This document shows positions 46,227-54,475 of a DNA stretch of 64,000 nucleotides, piece after piece. This stretch comes from an uncultured Flavobacteriaceae bacterium (GTDB lineage: Bacteria; Bacteroidota; Bacteroidia; Flavobacteriales; Flavobacteriaceae). The stretch covers positions 372,001 to 436,000 of the forward strand of contig CANLWN010000005.1 in assembly GCA_947494825.1 (NCBI GenBank), read 5' to 3'. The notes under the pieces were generated by a model that was not told where the DNA came from, made no database searches, and was given only the letters and a program-made list of their open reading frames with translations. The position numbers were made by a program, and so were the translations under genes. The first letter of the stretch is position 1; each line of letters starts with the position of its first letter.

Positions 46227-48779
46227 TTAGAAGCTCAGCCTAAAAACAAGGTTGGTGGTAAGGTTCAGTGAAAATTTACTGATCTCCCTTAATTCAACAG
46301 TACTGTTGTTCTGATCATCAAAGACTTCAAACAAGGCATAGTTTCTACTCAGTTCGTTTTTCCTGTCATACAGATTCAATACAGAAAAACCCAGTTTCCC
46401 TATAATGGGGCTATCGTTTTTTGAAAGGTTGAATTCATACATTGTGGAAAAATCCATTCTGTGGTAGTCCGATAAGTTGTCGGCGTTTAGCGCGGCATAC
46501 TCAATGGATGCATTTTCGTTTTCACCCGAAATACCCAATGCCCTGGTATAAGGAATACCCGTCCTATACCGCCATCCCAACGAAAATTGAAAGTTGTTCC
46601 ATTTATAGGAATGGGACCAGGTCAGGGAATGTGTGATATTGTTATTGCCCTTGAACGGTTCTCCGGCATTGAGGTTTTCAAAAGTAAAATCCGTGGTTGA
46701 ATAGGTATATCCCAACCAAGTGGCGTACTTGTTTATCTTCTTCTTCAACAACAGGTCTACTCCTGTCGTAGCGCTGCTCCCTTCCGCAAAAACGTTTTCG
46801 GTGGATTCAAACCCTCTAGTGAAAGAGGTAAATCCATCAATATTTTTGTAATAGGCATCCACATCAACGTTCCAACCATTTTTGGAGAATTGAAATCCAA
46901 AGGAAAGTTGATCGCTTCTCAGCAAAGGAAGTCCGTCCTCCCCGGCCAAGGCCCAAACCTGATTCTCCAGACCAAAGTCTAGGGTGGCAAATTCAATGAT
47001 TTGACTGATGGCTTGATTTCTGATCTCGGCTGAGCCCTTTAACCTAAAATGTTCGCCGAAAATCCGTTCGGCATATATTCTAGGCTCCACAAAAGTGGAG
47101 TTCAGAGCGGTGTAGTAATTTGCTCTAAGCCCCAGATCTACATACCACGCGCTGGACTTGTTGTAGTTTAATTGGCTGTAAATGGCGTGTGTGGGGCTAT
47201 TTTGATTATCACTTTCGGTAAAACCCCGGTCTGCAAGCAAATACCGTACTTGGTTTGAAAAAAACTGATAGCCGTTGGTAAAGGAAACGGTTTTGTTCAG
47301 GGTCCAATCGGTACGCAGATTAGCCCCTATTTCCTTGATATTGTTCTCCTTGGACACGGAGAAATCATCATCATAAAATCCATTTTCGCCATTGTAATCA
47401 AAGTCGTACTCAGAATAATAAAATTGCGCCCGAGATGAAAATTTGTCGCTCCAATCCCTGCTCCATGTGGTATTTGTGCCCAGGTTTCTAATATTTAATC
47501 GATCGCTGGAATCAATTTGGAAATCCATATCGCTAAAGGAATAGTCGAGTTTGTTGGTGGTGAAAAGGTTGGACACGGTAAGCTTATCCTTTTGGGAAAG
47601 TTGGGCAATGAGCTTGAGGGTGACATCCGCAAAGTAAAAGTCCTCCCTGTTCTGCGAAAATTCGGGTTGAAATATTTGTTGGTTCTCCGTAATGCTGGTG
47701 TTCTGAAATACTTTGCTGGAAAAGTTATTGAAAGCGGGTGTGTTTATAATATCGGTTATGGATCTTCTTCCGGAAATCAGAAGCCCCAAATCCTTGGACA
47801 CCGGAATTTCCAGGTAGGCATCAGCATGGGTCATGTTTGCCCCCAGGCCGCCCTGTATTCTGGAAGGTACGTTGTTCGTGGTCCTAATATCCACTACCCC
47901 GGAGACCCGATCTCCGTATTGGGGTTTTACACCGCTTCTGTATATCCTAATATCCTTTGTGATATACGGGTTAAAAGCAGAGATCATACCGAAAAAATGA
48001 TCGGAATTGTACATCTTTATCCCGTCCCAAAGGATTAAATTTTGATCGGGTGAACCCCCTCTGATATACAGGCCGGAAACGGTCTCGGACGGACTTTCCA
48101 CACCAGGCAGTAACTGAACATGCTGCAAAACATCGGGCTCTACCAATCCCGATAGGATATCCAGGTTCTGGGGATTTATTTTTATGGACCCGTCCTGGGT
48201 CTTGACAATTCCCTCGGCCAGATATTCGCGTACCACTACCTCGTTCAAAACATAACCTTCCGAGGACATGGTATAGGTATCACATTTATCTTCTTTAATT
48301 TTGGCCATGGGCAGTTCAAGGGTTCTATATCCTAGAAACGATATGTATAGGGTATCCGACGGGCCGTTGTTCGTAAGTCTGAAAAAGCCAAATTCATCCG
48401 AAACCGTGCCGGTTCCCTTGCTTGCATTCATTATGGTGGCCCCTTCTACCGGGTGACCAGCAGTCGCGTCCTTTAAGTATCCGCAGATGGTTTTAAGCTC
48501 AAGGTTTTTCAAGGTGTAATAACGCTCATCTACCTGCTCAAAAACCACGTTCAGATCCTTCTCAATTCGGGATAGGGCCCCTTGTAGGGAAACTGTCCGT
48601 AAATCCAAGCTGATACGTCGGCCCCCGATAGTTCCGGCGTTGTACGAAAACTTAACGTCATACAAAGCCTCAAGTTCGGTAAGTACAGTGCTCAAGGAAA
48701 CATTTTTATGGCGCGTATTTTCTTGGGCGCCCAGGCCTAAAGAAAACAGTAAAATGAATAGGATAAAGAATCTCTTCAT
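46227..48779 (-). CDS. FecA-like TonB-dependent receptor with STN signalling domain
   Basis: The 850-residue protein has a signal peptide (ILFILLFSLGLGAQ), a secretin/TonB short N-terminal (STN) domain (about 25-92, VSLSTVLTELEALYDVKFSYN), a CarboxypepD_reg-like domain (about 97-180), a plug (about 200-320, LLPGVESPSETVSGLYIRGGSPDQNLILWDG), and a barrel ending LVFRLSF. The STN domain touches an anti-sigma factor in the periplasm. FecR and an ECF sigma gene lie immediately upstream, so this is a ligand-sensing cell-surface signalling receptor. The receptor ATG abuts the fecR stop. Confidence 0.92.
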   Translation of the reverse strand: MKRFFILFILLFSLGLGAQENTRHKNVSLSTVLTELEALYDVKFSYNAGTIGGRRISLDLRTVSLQGALSRIEKDLNVVFEQVDERYYTLKNLELKTICGYLKDATAGHPVEGATIMNASKGTGTVSDEFGFFRLTNNGPSDTLYISFLGYRTLELPMAKIKEDKCDTYTMSSEGYVLNEVVVREYLAEGIVKTQDGSIKINPQNLDILSGLVEPDVLQHVQLLPGVESPSETVSGLYIRGGSPDQNLILWDGIKMYNSDHFFGMISAFNPYITKDIRIYRSGVKPQYGDRVSGVVDIRTTNNVPSRIQGGLGANMTHADAYLEIPVSKDLGLLISGRRSITDIINTPAFNNFSSKVFQNTSITENQQIFQPEFSQNREDFYFADVTLKLIAQLSQKDKLTVSNLFTTNKLDYSFSDMDFQIDSSDRLNIRNLGTNTTWSRDWSDKFSSRAQFYYSEYDFDYNGENGFYDDDFSVSKENNIKEIGANLRTDWTLNKTVSFTNGYQFFSNQVRYLLADRGFTESDNQNSPTHAIYSQLNYNKSSAWYVDLGLRANYYTALNSTFVEPRIYAERIFGEHFRLKGSAEIRNQAISQIIEFATLDFGLENQVWALAGEDGLPLLRSDQLSFGFQFSKNGWNVDVDAYYKNIDGFTSFTRGFESTENVFAEGSSATTGVDLLLKKKINKYATWLGYTYSTTDFTFENLNAGEPFKGNNNITHSLTWSHSYKWNNFQFSLGWRYRTGIPYTRALGISGENENASIEYAALNADNLSDYHRMDFSTMYEFNLSKNDSPIIGKLGFSVLNLYDRKNELSRNYALFEVFDDQNNSTVELREISKFSLNLTTNLVFRLSF

Positions 48780-49685
48780 CTACTTTTCAGCGAGAACTAT
48801 AGTGTTCTCGTTGATAAAAGTAAACTTAATTTCCAAGGGGTCAAAAACGATGGTCAACGCTTTTCTAAGCTCTGCATGCGTAAAACTTCCGGTAAACCGT
48901 GTTGTTTCATTAACTCGTTCACTGTTAATGGAAACATTAAACTGTTTTTCCAAAGCTGTTATCACCTGATGCAGGGGCGCATTGTTAAAGCTACTTTCCC
49001 CTTGTGTCCATTGGGGCGAGTTGGTCCCTGGCCTCCAGTTCTCAAAAGCCCCGTTTGCGTATCTCACAGCCTCTCCTTCTTTAATAGTATATGAGAGCTT
49101 TCCTTTTTCAACCCTTACACTGCCTTCAAAACACACCACCTCAAAGATTTGGGCCTCTGCATTTACCGTAAACTGTGTTCCCAAAACGGTAACGGAGCCA
49201 TAATCGGAAGCAACAACAAAAGTGGGTCCCTTGGCGACCTTGAAATAGGCTTCCCCTTTCAAAAATAGGTACCGCTCCTTTTCCCAACCCGACTTCTTAT
49301 ATTCCAGTTTGGATCTTGCATTTAATGTTACGGAAGAATTATCGGGTAGCGTTATTTGCAAACGTTCCCCAAATCCTGTGGTATGGTCCACTGTTTGGTC
49401 AAAGAAAACAAAATAGCCGATCAGAAGGGCAATGGAAGCTGCCATAGCATAGGTCCATCTGGGAATGGTCCGAACCTTTTTCCTATCCTTTGCAATTTTT
49501 TCCTGTACCCCTTCAAAAAGCTTTTCCTTGTCATGGGAAGGGACTTCCAAAACATCCGTACCCTCCAAAATGGCTTGGTAATACCGATAATCCTCCGTTT
49601 TTCTAAAAGCCTCCTTTTCTTCCTCGGACAGCTCCCCACTTGCCCATTTGGCTAAAAAATCGTCTATATTGTAAAAATTTTCCAT
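48780..49685 (-). CDS. FecR-family anti-sigma factor
   Basis: A 301-residue protein with a cytoplasmic N-terminus (about 1-78, DDFLAKWASGELSEEEKEAF), one membrane helix (about 82-100, WTYAMAASIALLIGYFVFF), a periplasmic FecR domain (about 105-200, LPDNSSVTLNARSKLEYKKSGW, GEAYFKVAKGPTFVVAS) and a C-terminal DUF4974/STN-like domain (about 230-301). It holds the neighbouring ECF sigma factor until the receptor signals that ligand is bound. Confidence 0.93.
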   Translation of the reverse strand: MENFYNIDDFLAKWASGELSEEEKEAFRKTEDYRYYQAILEGTDVLEVPSHDKEKLFEGVQEKIAKDRKKVRTIPRWTYAMAASIALLIGYFVFFDQTVDHTTGFGERLQITLPDNSSVTLNARSKLEYKKSGWEKERYLFLKGEAYFKVAKGPTFVVASDYGSVTVLGTQFTVNAEAQIFEVVCFEGSVRVEKGKLSYTIKEGEAVRYANGAFENWRPGTNSPQWTQGESSFNNAPLHQVITALEKQFNVSINSERVNETTRFTGSFTHAELRKALTIVFDPLEIKFTFINENTIVLAEK

Positions 49686-49696
49686 TTCCCGATCCT

Positions 49697-50212
49697 TTAA
49701 ATAGCAGTTCCGATTTTTTCCCGTAGTTTCAATAAGGCCAAATGCATCCTTCGTTCCACCGCTTTTTGTGTTATTCCGATAATTTCGGCTATTTCACGAT
49801 ATGTTTTTTTATCCTTTCGGCTCAATAAAAAAACCTCTCGTTCCTTAACGGGAAGGCTGGCTATGCTCTGTTGCAACCTTGCCATAAATTCTTTTTCTTC
49901 CATTAGGAATTCGGGGCTGTTCGCATAGGACGGCAGCGAGGCTGTTCGTTGATTGTAGTTAAGAACTACTTTTTGATGTGCTACTTCGTTAAAAAATGCA
50001 TTTTGAGCTACCTTCATCACAAACGACTTTGCTTTTTCGAAAACTACTTTCTTACAGTTCTTCCATAGCTTTACGAATGCATCCTGGGTGATATCCTCGG
50101 CTTGTTGCATGTTTCCACACTTGTAGTAGATAAAGTTGCGGATGACCTCTGAATGATCATCAAAAATTAGCCTAAAGGTCTTTTCATCACAAACAGATTT
50201 TTTCTGCGTCAT
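49697..50212 (-). CDS. ECF-family RNA polymerase sigma-70 factor
   Basis: A 171-residue sigma factor with region 2 (about 12-75, CGNMQQAEDITQDAFVKLW) and region 4 (about 115-165, LPVKEREVFLLSRKDKKTYREIAEIIGITQKAVERRMHLAL). It is the type paired with FecR in Bacteroidota. It leads the sigma-fecR-receptor operon and probably drives that operon, and possibly the divergent genes. A -7 box (TAGCTTTG on the minus strand, 50236-50243) precedes it. Confidence 0.93.
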   Translation of the reverse strand: MTQKKSVCDEKTFRLIFDDHSEVIRNFIYYKCGNMQQAEDITQDAFVKLWKNCKKVVFEKAKSFVMKVAQNAFFNEVAHQKVVLNYNQRTASLPSYANSPEFLMEEKEFMARLQQSIASLPVKEREVFLLSRKDKKTYREIAEIIGITQKAVERRMHLALLKLREKIGTAI

Positions 50213-50546
50213 CGTTAAGGTAACATTTCACTTGTCAAAGCTAAATATTAAAACGAATAATTGCCCTTTAATCTGTTTTTTATCGACCAATATCCCTGTT
50301 TTGAAACCTAGGCATCTGCCTTGTGGTTGAATCAGGATATGAAATAGGACGAATCGTATTGGTGCTACATAAACCTATGTTTAATACTGTTCATCAATAC
50401 AACAGGATACTTTTCGTTTACCCTATTTACTTCAAAAAAAAAACATCGCATCCTCCCTCTTCCCTGTCTGGTTTCAAAAAAAAATAGGGTGTTTTAAAAA
50501 TTGCCTGTTGTGTAAGAAAGAAAACGTTCAATTTAAAATGATACTT
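50213..50546. promoter_or_regulatory. Divergent promoter region of the ECF sigma operon and the metallopeptidase gene
   Basis: It contains TAGCTTTG on the minus strand at 50236-50243 for the sigma gene. A run of nine A (about 50436-50444) and another A-rich tract (about 50478-50485) lie toward the other gene. No clear TAnnTTTG box is seen for the plus strand. Confidence 0.45.
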
Positions 50547-51602
50547 ATGAAGAGCTTAAAAAACTGGCGATTACTTTTAGCGCTGTTCTTGGCAATGGCT
50601 ATCGCACAATCCTGTGAAAAAGATGAACTTCCTATAGACCAGGGTAGCGTAACGGACACTACGGGAACGGATACTGGCACAGGTACGGATAATGGCGATG
50701 GCAATCCGGATACGGGGGGCAACACCGGAACCGATAATGGGGGCGATACCTCCGGTGATGGCGATGGTGCCCAAGGTGATGCCGGGAGCATAACCTTGTA
50801 TACCGTAAATGGGGACAACATTTCCAAAGTAACGGACTACAAGGTCAGTGGAAAAGAGCTGGAGTTTCAAAAGGACACACAAAAGCACCAGGAAATCTGG
50901 GAGCTGGTCAAGAAGATTATTCCCCTGAACCACCGATCTAAAATGAGCCGGTTTATGATTTTTGCCGGTGAGGGCGATGGAACAGCCGGTTATGTGTACA
51001 ATACCTCCCAAGATCTTTCCAAATGGGAAATGGGCATTGCCATTGATTTTGCGTATCAAGGCGGATTTAATGCCGGTGGGGAACTGGCTTATACGATCAT
51101 CCATGAATTTGGACATATATTGACCCTGGATAATACACAAGTGGATGCCTCGATATCGGAAGCCAACTGTAATAACTTCTTTACCGGGGAAGGCTGTGCG
51201 AAGACCGAGTCGTACATCAATAAATTGTACACAAGATTCTGGGCGGATATCTGGGGGGAATTTACCAATTTGGGGCAAAGTCAAAGCGCACAGGAAGCAT
51301 TTTATAACAAATATCAGGATCGCTTTGTCACCGGATACGCCTCCACCAATCCTGGAGAGGACATCGCAGAGGTGTTTGCCACTTTTGTGACCAGGAACGG
51401 GGGTCCCAGCGGAAACTCCATCGCGGAGCAAAAAATACAGCTCATGTATGATCATCCGGAGCTCATTTCCCTGCGAAACTATGTCAGGGATAACATGGCC
51501 TCTGCAAAAGGAAGGAGTTTCTTGCCCGCTGCCGGAAAATGGAAAAAGGCCAATACGTTTGGCGATCCCAAAAAGACACACTGTTCAAAACCTACAAGGT
51601 AA
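50547..51602 (+). CDS. HEFGH-type zinc metallopeptidase lipoprotein
   Basis: The start at 50547 gives MKSLKNWRLLLALFLAMAIAQSC, a lipoprotein signal with lipobox AQSC (351 residues); two earlier in-frame ATGs are less convincing. A Thr/Gly/Asp/Asn-rich low-complexity linker (about 30-85) tethers the rest. IIHEFGHILTLD supplies zinc ligands His186 and His190 with catalytic Glu187, and the downstream GEDIAEVF could give the third ligand. There are Cys residues (EANCNN, GEGCAK) for a possible disulfide. I do not recognise a named peptidase family. It is divergent from the ECF sigma operon. Confidence 0.72.
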   Translation: MKSLKNWRLLLALFLAMAIAQSCEKDELPIDQGSVTDTTGTDTGTGTDNGDGNPDTGGNTGTDNGGDTSGDGDGAQGDAGSITLYTVNGDNISKVTDYKVSGKELEFQKDTQKHQEIWELVKKIIPLNHRSKMSRFMIFAGEGDGTAGYVYNTSQDLSKWEMGIAIDFAYQGGFNAGGELAYTIIHEFGHILTLDNTQVDASISEANCNNFFTGEGCAKTESYINKLYTRFWADIWGEFTNLGQSQSAQEAFYNKYQDRFVTGYASTNPGEDIAEVFATFVTRNGGPSGNSIAEQKIQLMYDHPELISLRNYVRDNMASAKGRSFLPAAGKWKKANTFGDPKKTHCSKPTR

Positions 51603-51609
51603 ACATAGG

Positions 51610-51640
51610 CCAGAGTCCCGAAACTTTTCCGGGACTCTGG
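51610..51640 (+). other. Perfect 11-bp intergenic hairpin
   Basis: CCAGAGTCCCG at 51610-51620 pairs with 51630-51640, with a 9-base loop. It lies between the metallopeptidase stop and the DUF6438 start, and an A run rather than a T run follows. It may protect or separate the two messages. Confidence 0.7.
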
Positions 51641-51655
51641 TCAAAAAAAGTATGG

Positions 51656-52090
51656 ATGAAAAAAGCAATGATGTTATTGATTTTAGTTGTGCTCTCCTGC
51701 AAGTCGGGCAAAAATGGAGCTATGGATACGAACAACGAAAATACGCTTCTCTATTACTCCAAGGGCCCCTGTTTGGGCAAGTGCCCTGTATATGATCTAT
51801 GGGTGTTTACCAACGGGACCGTACTGTTCAAGGGAGTGGACAAGGTAAAGCATAAAGGCGAGGTTACAATGGAACTGTCCTCGGAAGAGATAGGGAACCT
51901 GGCCTTGCTACTGGAACACAGTTTGGCCGAACCTACGATTTTCGGAAAAGTCAGGGATCTGCCCGTCACCACCTTGCGGTATGAAGGAAAGGAATATGAA
52001 TACTATGTTACAAAAATTGATGGGCAACTAAAAGAAGTTAACTCAAAAATTGAGCACTTGGTAAACCGAATCCTATCGCATTCCGATTGA
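51656..52090 (+). CDS. DUF6438 domain lipoprotein
   Basis: The start at 51656 (MKKAMMLLILVVLSCKSGK, 144 residues) gives a lipoprotein signal. Frames further up would read through the hairpin. The body contains YYSKGPCLGKCPVYDLWVFTNGTVLF, the DUF6438 hallmark with two closely spaced Cys, and LRYEGKEYEYY. Function is unknown. It lies 53 bases after the metallopeptidase gene and is probably in the same unit. Confidence 0.82.
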   Translation: MKKAMMLLILVVLSCKSGKNGAMDTNNENTLLYYSKGPCLGKCPVYDLWVFTNGTVLFKGVDKVKHKGEVTMELSSEEIGNLALLLEHSLAEPTIFGKVRDLPVTTLRYEGKEYEYYVTKIDGQLKEVNSKIEHLVNRILSHSD

Positions 52091-52226
52091 ATGTATTTTA
52101 AAAGTGTTGCGGGCTGTAATCCATCCACGGAGGGCAGTCCGGCAACCACAAATCATGTGTGTCTTTTAAAAATAATGAAAAATAAAATTTAACCATAAAA
52201 TCCTTCAATCCTAAATCAATATCAAC

Positions 52227-52916
52227 ATGGACAGAAAAAAATTCATTAAAAATCTGGGCATGGGTGCCGTAATAGCCCCTATAGTACCTGTAGCACTGGT
52301 CTCGTGTACCAAAAGCGATGACAATCCAGACATAACACCTAGCGGTTGTGCCGTATCTCCCTCGGAAACCGCTGGTCCGTTCCCGATAAAGACCCCGGCA
52401 GACTGGGTTAGGGAAAATATTGTCGGTAATCGGAAGGGGGTTGCCTTACGCATCAATTTGACGGTTCAAAACACCAACAATAATTGCACTGCTTTGGAAG
52501 GGGCCCTGGTAGATCTCTGGCATTGTGATGCTGCCGGCAATTATTCGGAATACAACAACCAACTGGATGGAAGTTTTACCAGTGCGCATTTTCTTAGGGG
52601 AAGACAAACCACCAATGCCAACGGACAAGTGTCTTTCATCAGTATTTTTCCGGGCTGGTATCCAGGAAGGGCACCTCATCTTCATCTGGAAATCCTGGAT
52701 AGAAGTGGTAAGTCCTTGTTAATTACCCAAATTGCGTTTCCCGAAGATGTTTCCAAGAAAGTGTATGCAACATCTGGATATAAGGGTGATTTTGATACTT
52801 CCAACACACAAGACGGCATATTCACGGACAGCTTGGCCCAAAATATGGCGGATGCCGTAAGCGGCAATACCGCCGATGGATATACTTTGACAAAAATTCT
52901 TAGGGTTTCCGTATAA
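52227..52916 (+). CDS. Exported intradiol ring-cleavage dioxygenase-like protein
   Basis: A 229-residue lipoprotein: MDRKKFIKNLGMGAVIAPIVPVALVSC carries a basic start and lipobox LVSC. The dioxygenase core shows the non-haem Fe(III) ligands: Tyr in CDAAGNYSEY, Tyr in FPGWYPGR, and the HLHLEI His pair (written PHLHLEI). ETAGPFPI near the N-terminus is also typical. Classical enzymes open catechol or protocatechuate rings in the cytoplasm, so this exported version probably acts on aromatic matter outside the cell. No beta-ketoadipate genes are adjacent. It ends 22 bases from convergent lldD. Confidence 0.85.
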   Translation: MDRKKFIKNLGMGAVIAPIVPVALVSCTKSDDNPDITPSGCAVSPSETAGPFPIKTPADWVRENIVGNRKGVALRINLTVQNTNNNCTALEGALVDLWHCDAAGNYSEYNNQLDGSFTSAHFLRGRQTTNANGQVSFISIFPGWYPGRAPHLHLEILDRSGKSLLITQIAFPEDVSKKVYATSGYKGDFDTSNTQDGIFTDSLAQNMADAVSGNTADGYTLTKILRVSV

Positions 52917-52938
52917 AAGCGGAATACCAACCGGCCTG

Positions 52939-54096
52939 TCAAGAAACCAAATGATCCGGTAAATCCTTAATCTTTTCACAGCATATTTGCTCCAATACCT
53001 GCTGCAATTGGGCCTTTAACAAGGAAATAGTGTGATCCCCTCCCCTGGTTCCCAATGCGGCAACACCGTACATAAATGCACGGCCCAGAAAAGTAAATTG
53101 GGCTCCGCTGGCCAGGGATCTTGCCATATCCGGGCCCGAACGGATACCACTGTCCATCATTACCGTGATTTGGTCGCCATAGGCCTCCGCAATCCTGGTC
53201 AAGGGCTTAATGGTAGATTCCCCGGCATCCAATTGCCTTCCCCCGTGATTGGACACGATAAGGCCGTCCAATCCCAAACGAATGGCTTTCTCCGCATCTG
53301 CCTCGTTAGCTACTCCCTTAAGCACCAGTTTGCCCTTCCACATATCGCGGATCGGTGCAATTTTCTCCTCGTTCAATCTGCCGGAAAAAGTTTCATCCAT
53401 AAACTTGCCCAGCTGTTTCAGGTCCAGGTTTTTGGCCATATACGGTTTTAAGGTCTCAAAATTCGGCTGTCCTTGGGCCAGTGTTTTTAACGCCCATTGC
53501 GGTTTCCCCAGAATTTGCAGCATGTTCCTTAGGGACATCTTTGGGGGCATGGCAAGGCCATTTCTAATATCCCGTGGTCTAAATCCAAAAGTGGGCACGT
53601 CACATAAAATGACCAGTACAGGACATTCCGCCACTTCGGCCCTTTTGATAATATCATCCCTGAGTTTATCTTCTGTTGGATGGTACAATTGAAACCATGC
53701 CTTTCCTTCGGTAATTTCGGCTATGCGCTCAATACTGCTGGTGGTGACCGTGCTCAACACGAAAGGAATATTATGCTCAAATGCGGCCTTGGCCAAAATT
53801 TCCGGGGCATTGGGCCACATTAGCCCTTGTAGGCCCACCGGAGCTATTCCAAAGGGTGCATCATAAGTATGGCCGAACAGTTGGGTCCTCATATCGGAAC
53901 TCGTATGCTGGTTCAAATAGTAGGGCAAAAGTTCTACCTCACGGAGCTCTGAAGTGTTCTTATAGAGGTTTACATCCTCGTTACAGCCGCCGTCCAAATA
54001 TTCGAACGCAAATTTAGGGATGCGCCTTCTCGCCCTCTTCCTAAGATCTTCCACGGAAGGAAATCTAGCATCGAATTTTATTGTTTTTTTGCCCAT
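52939..54096 (-). CDS. lldD: FMN-dependent L-lactate dehydrogenase
   Basis: The start at 54096 (MGKKTIKFDARFPSVEDLRKRA, 385 residues) is chosen because the frame upstream is antisense to the mutarotase. It is an FMN alpha-hydroxyacid oxidoreductase: FAFEYLDGGCNEDV, PFGIAPVGLQGLMWP, SNHGGRQLDAG with catalytic His284, and DSGIRSGPDMARSLASGA. It oxidises L-lactate to pyruvate and feeds electrons to the quinone pool. Its place at the end of the fucose operon makes sense, because the non-phosphorylative pathway produces L-lactate. The spacing from the mutarotase is 32 bases. Confidence 0.9.
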   Translation of the reverse strand: MGKKTIKFDARFPSVEDLRKRARRRIPKFAFEYLDGGCNEDVNLYKNTSELREVELLPYYLNQHTSSDMRTQLFGHTYDAPFGIAPVGLQGLMWPNAPEILAKAAFEHNIPFVLSTVTTSSIERIAEITEGKAWFQLYHPTEDKLRDDIIKRAEVAECPVLVILCDVPTFGFRPRDIRNGLAMPPKMSLRNMLQILGKPQWALKTLAQGQPNFETLKPYMAKNLDLKQLGKFMDETFSGRLNEEKIAPIRDMWKGKLVLKGVANEADAEKAIRLGLDGLIVSNHGGRQLDAGESTIKPLTRIAEAYGDQITVMMDSGIRSGPDMARSLASGAQFTFLGRAFMYGVAALGTRGGDHTISLLKAQLQQVLEQICCEKIKDLPDHLVS

Positions 54097-54128
54097 GATC
54101 GGCTCATAAATACGGTTTTGACTAAAAT

Positions 54129-54464
54129 CTATCCTTCCAGCACAAATATGGGGTGCATTTCCACCCACTTTTCCCCTGGTTTGGCCATGGGAAGTGCCTG
54201 TTGATAGGTCCACATTAAATCCTCCCATTCCTGTACTTTGGGATTGTCCTGATCCATCCTGGCTTTTTTTTCCATAGAGAAAGCGTCCTCTGCTTCCAGG
54301 TTCATGAACAGCCTGGTTCCCAAGCGGTATATTTCCATTCGTACAATCCCGGCATCCAAGATACTTTTCCTTATCTCGGGCCATATTTTTTTGTGATGGG
54401 CCTCATATTCCGCTATCAATTCGCTGTCGTCCTTCAAATCCAGTGCAAATGCATATCGTTTCAT
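54129..54464 (-). CDS. L-fucose/L-rhamnose mutarotase (RhaM-like)
   Basis: A 111-residue dimeric alpha/beta-barrel protein of the RhaM/YiiL family: MKRYAFALDLKDDSELIAEYEAHHKKIWPE, with the catalytic-type His and Tyr, YRLGTRLFMNLEAED and WEDLMWTYQQALP. Such enzymes interconvert the alpha and beta anomers of 6-deoxy sugars. Operon context points to L-fucose, giving the anomer the dehydrogenase uses. It lies 11 bases after fucP. Confidence 0.88.
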   Translation of the reverse strand: MKRYAFALDLKDDSELIAEYEAHHKKIWPEIRKSILDAGIVRMEIYRLGTRLFMNLEAEDAFSMEKKARMDQDNPKVQEWEDLMWTYQQALPMAKPGEKWVEMHPIFVLEG

Positions 54465-54475
54465 TTTATTTTGTT

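Noticed and set aside
50577-51581. 334-residue open frame on the minus strand, antisense to the metallopeptidase gene
   Set aside because: The plus-strand frame has a lipoprotein signal and HEFGH motif. The antisense frame arises from its biased, repetitive linker and shows no domain.
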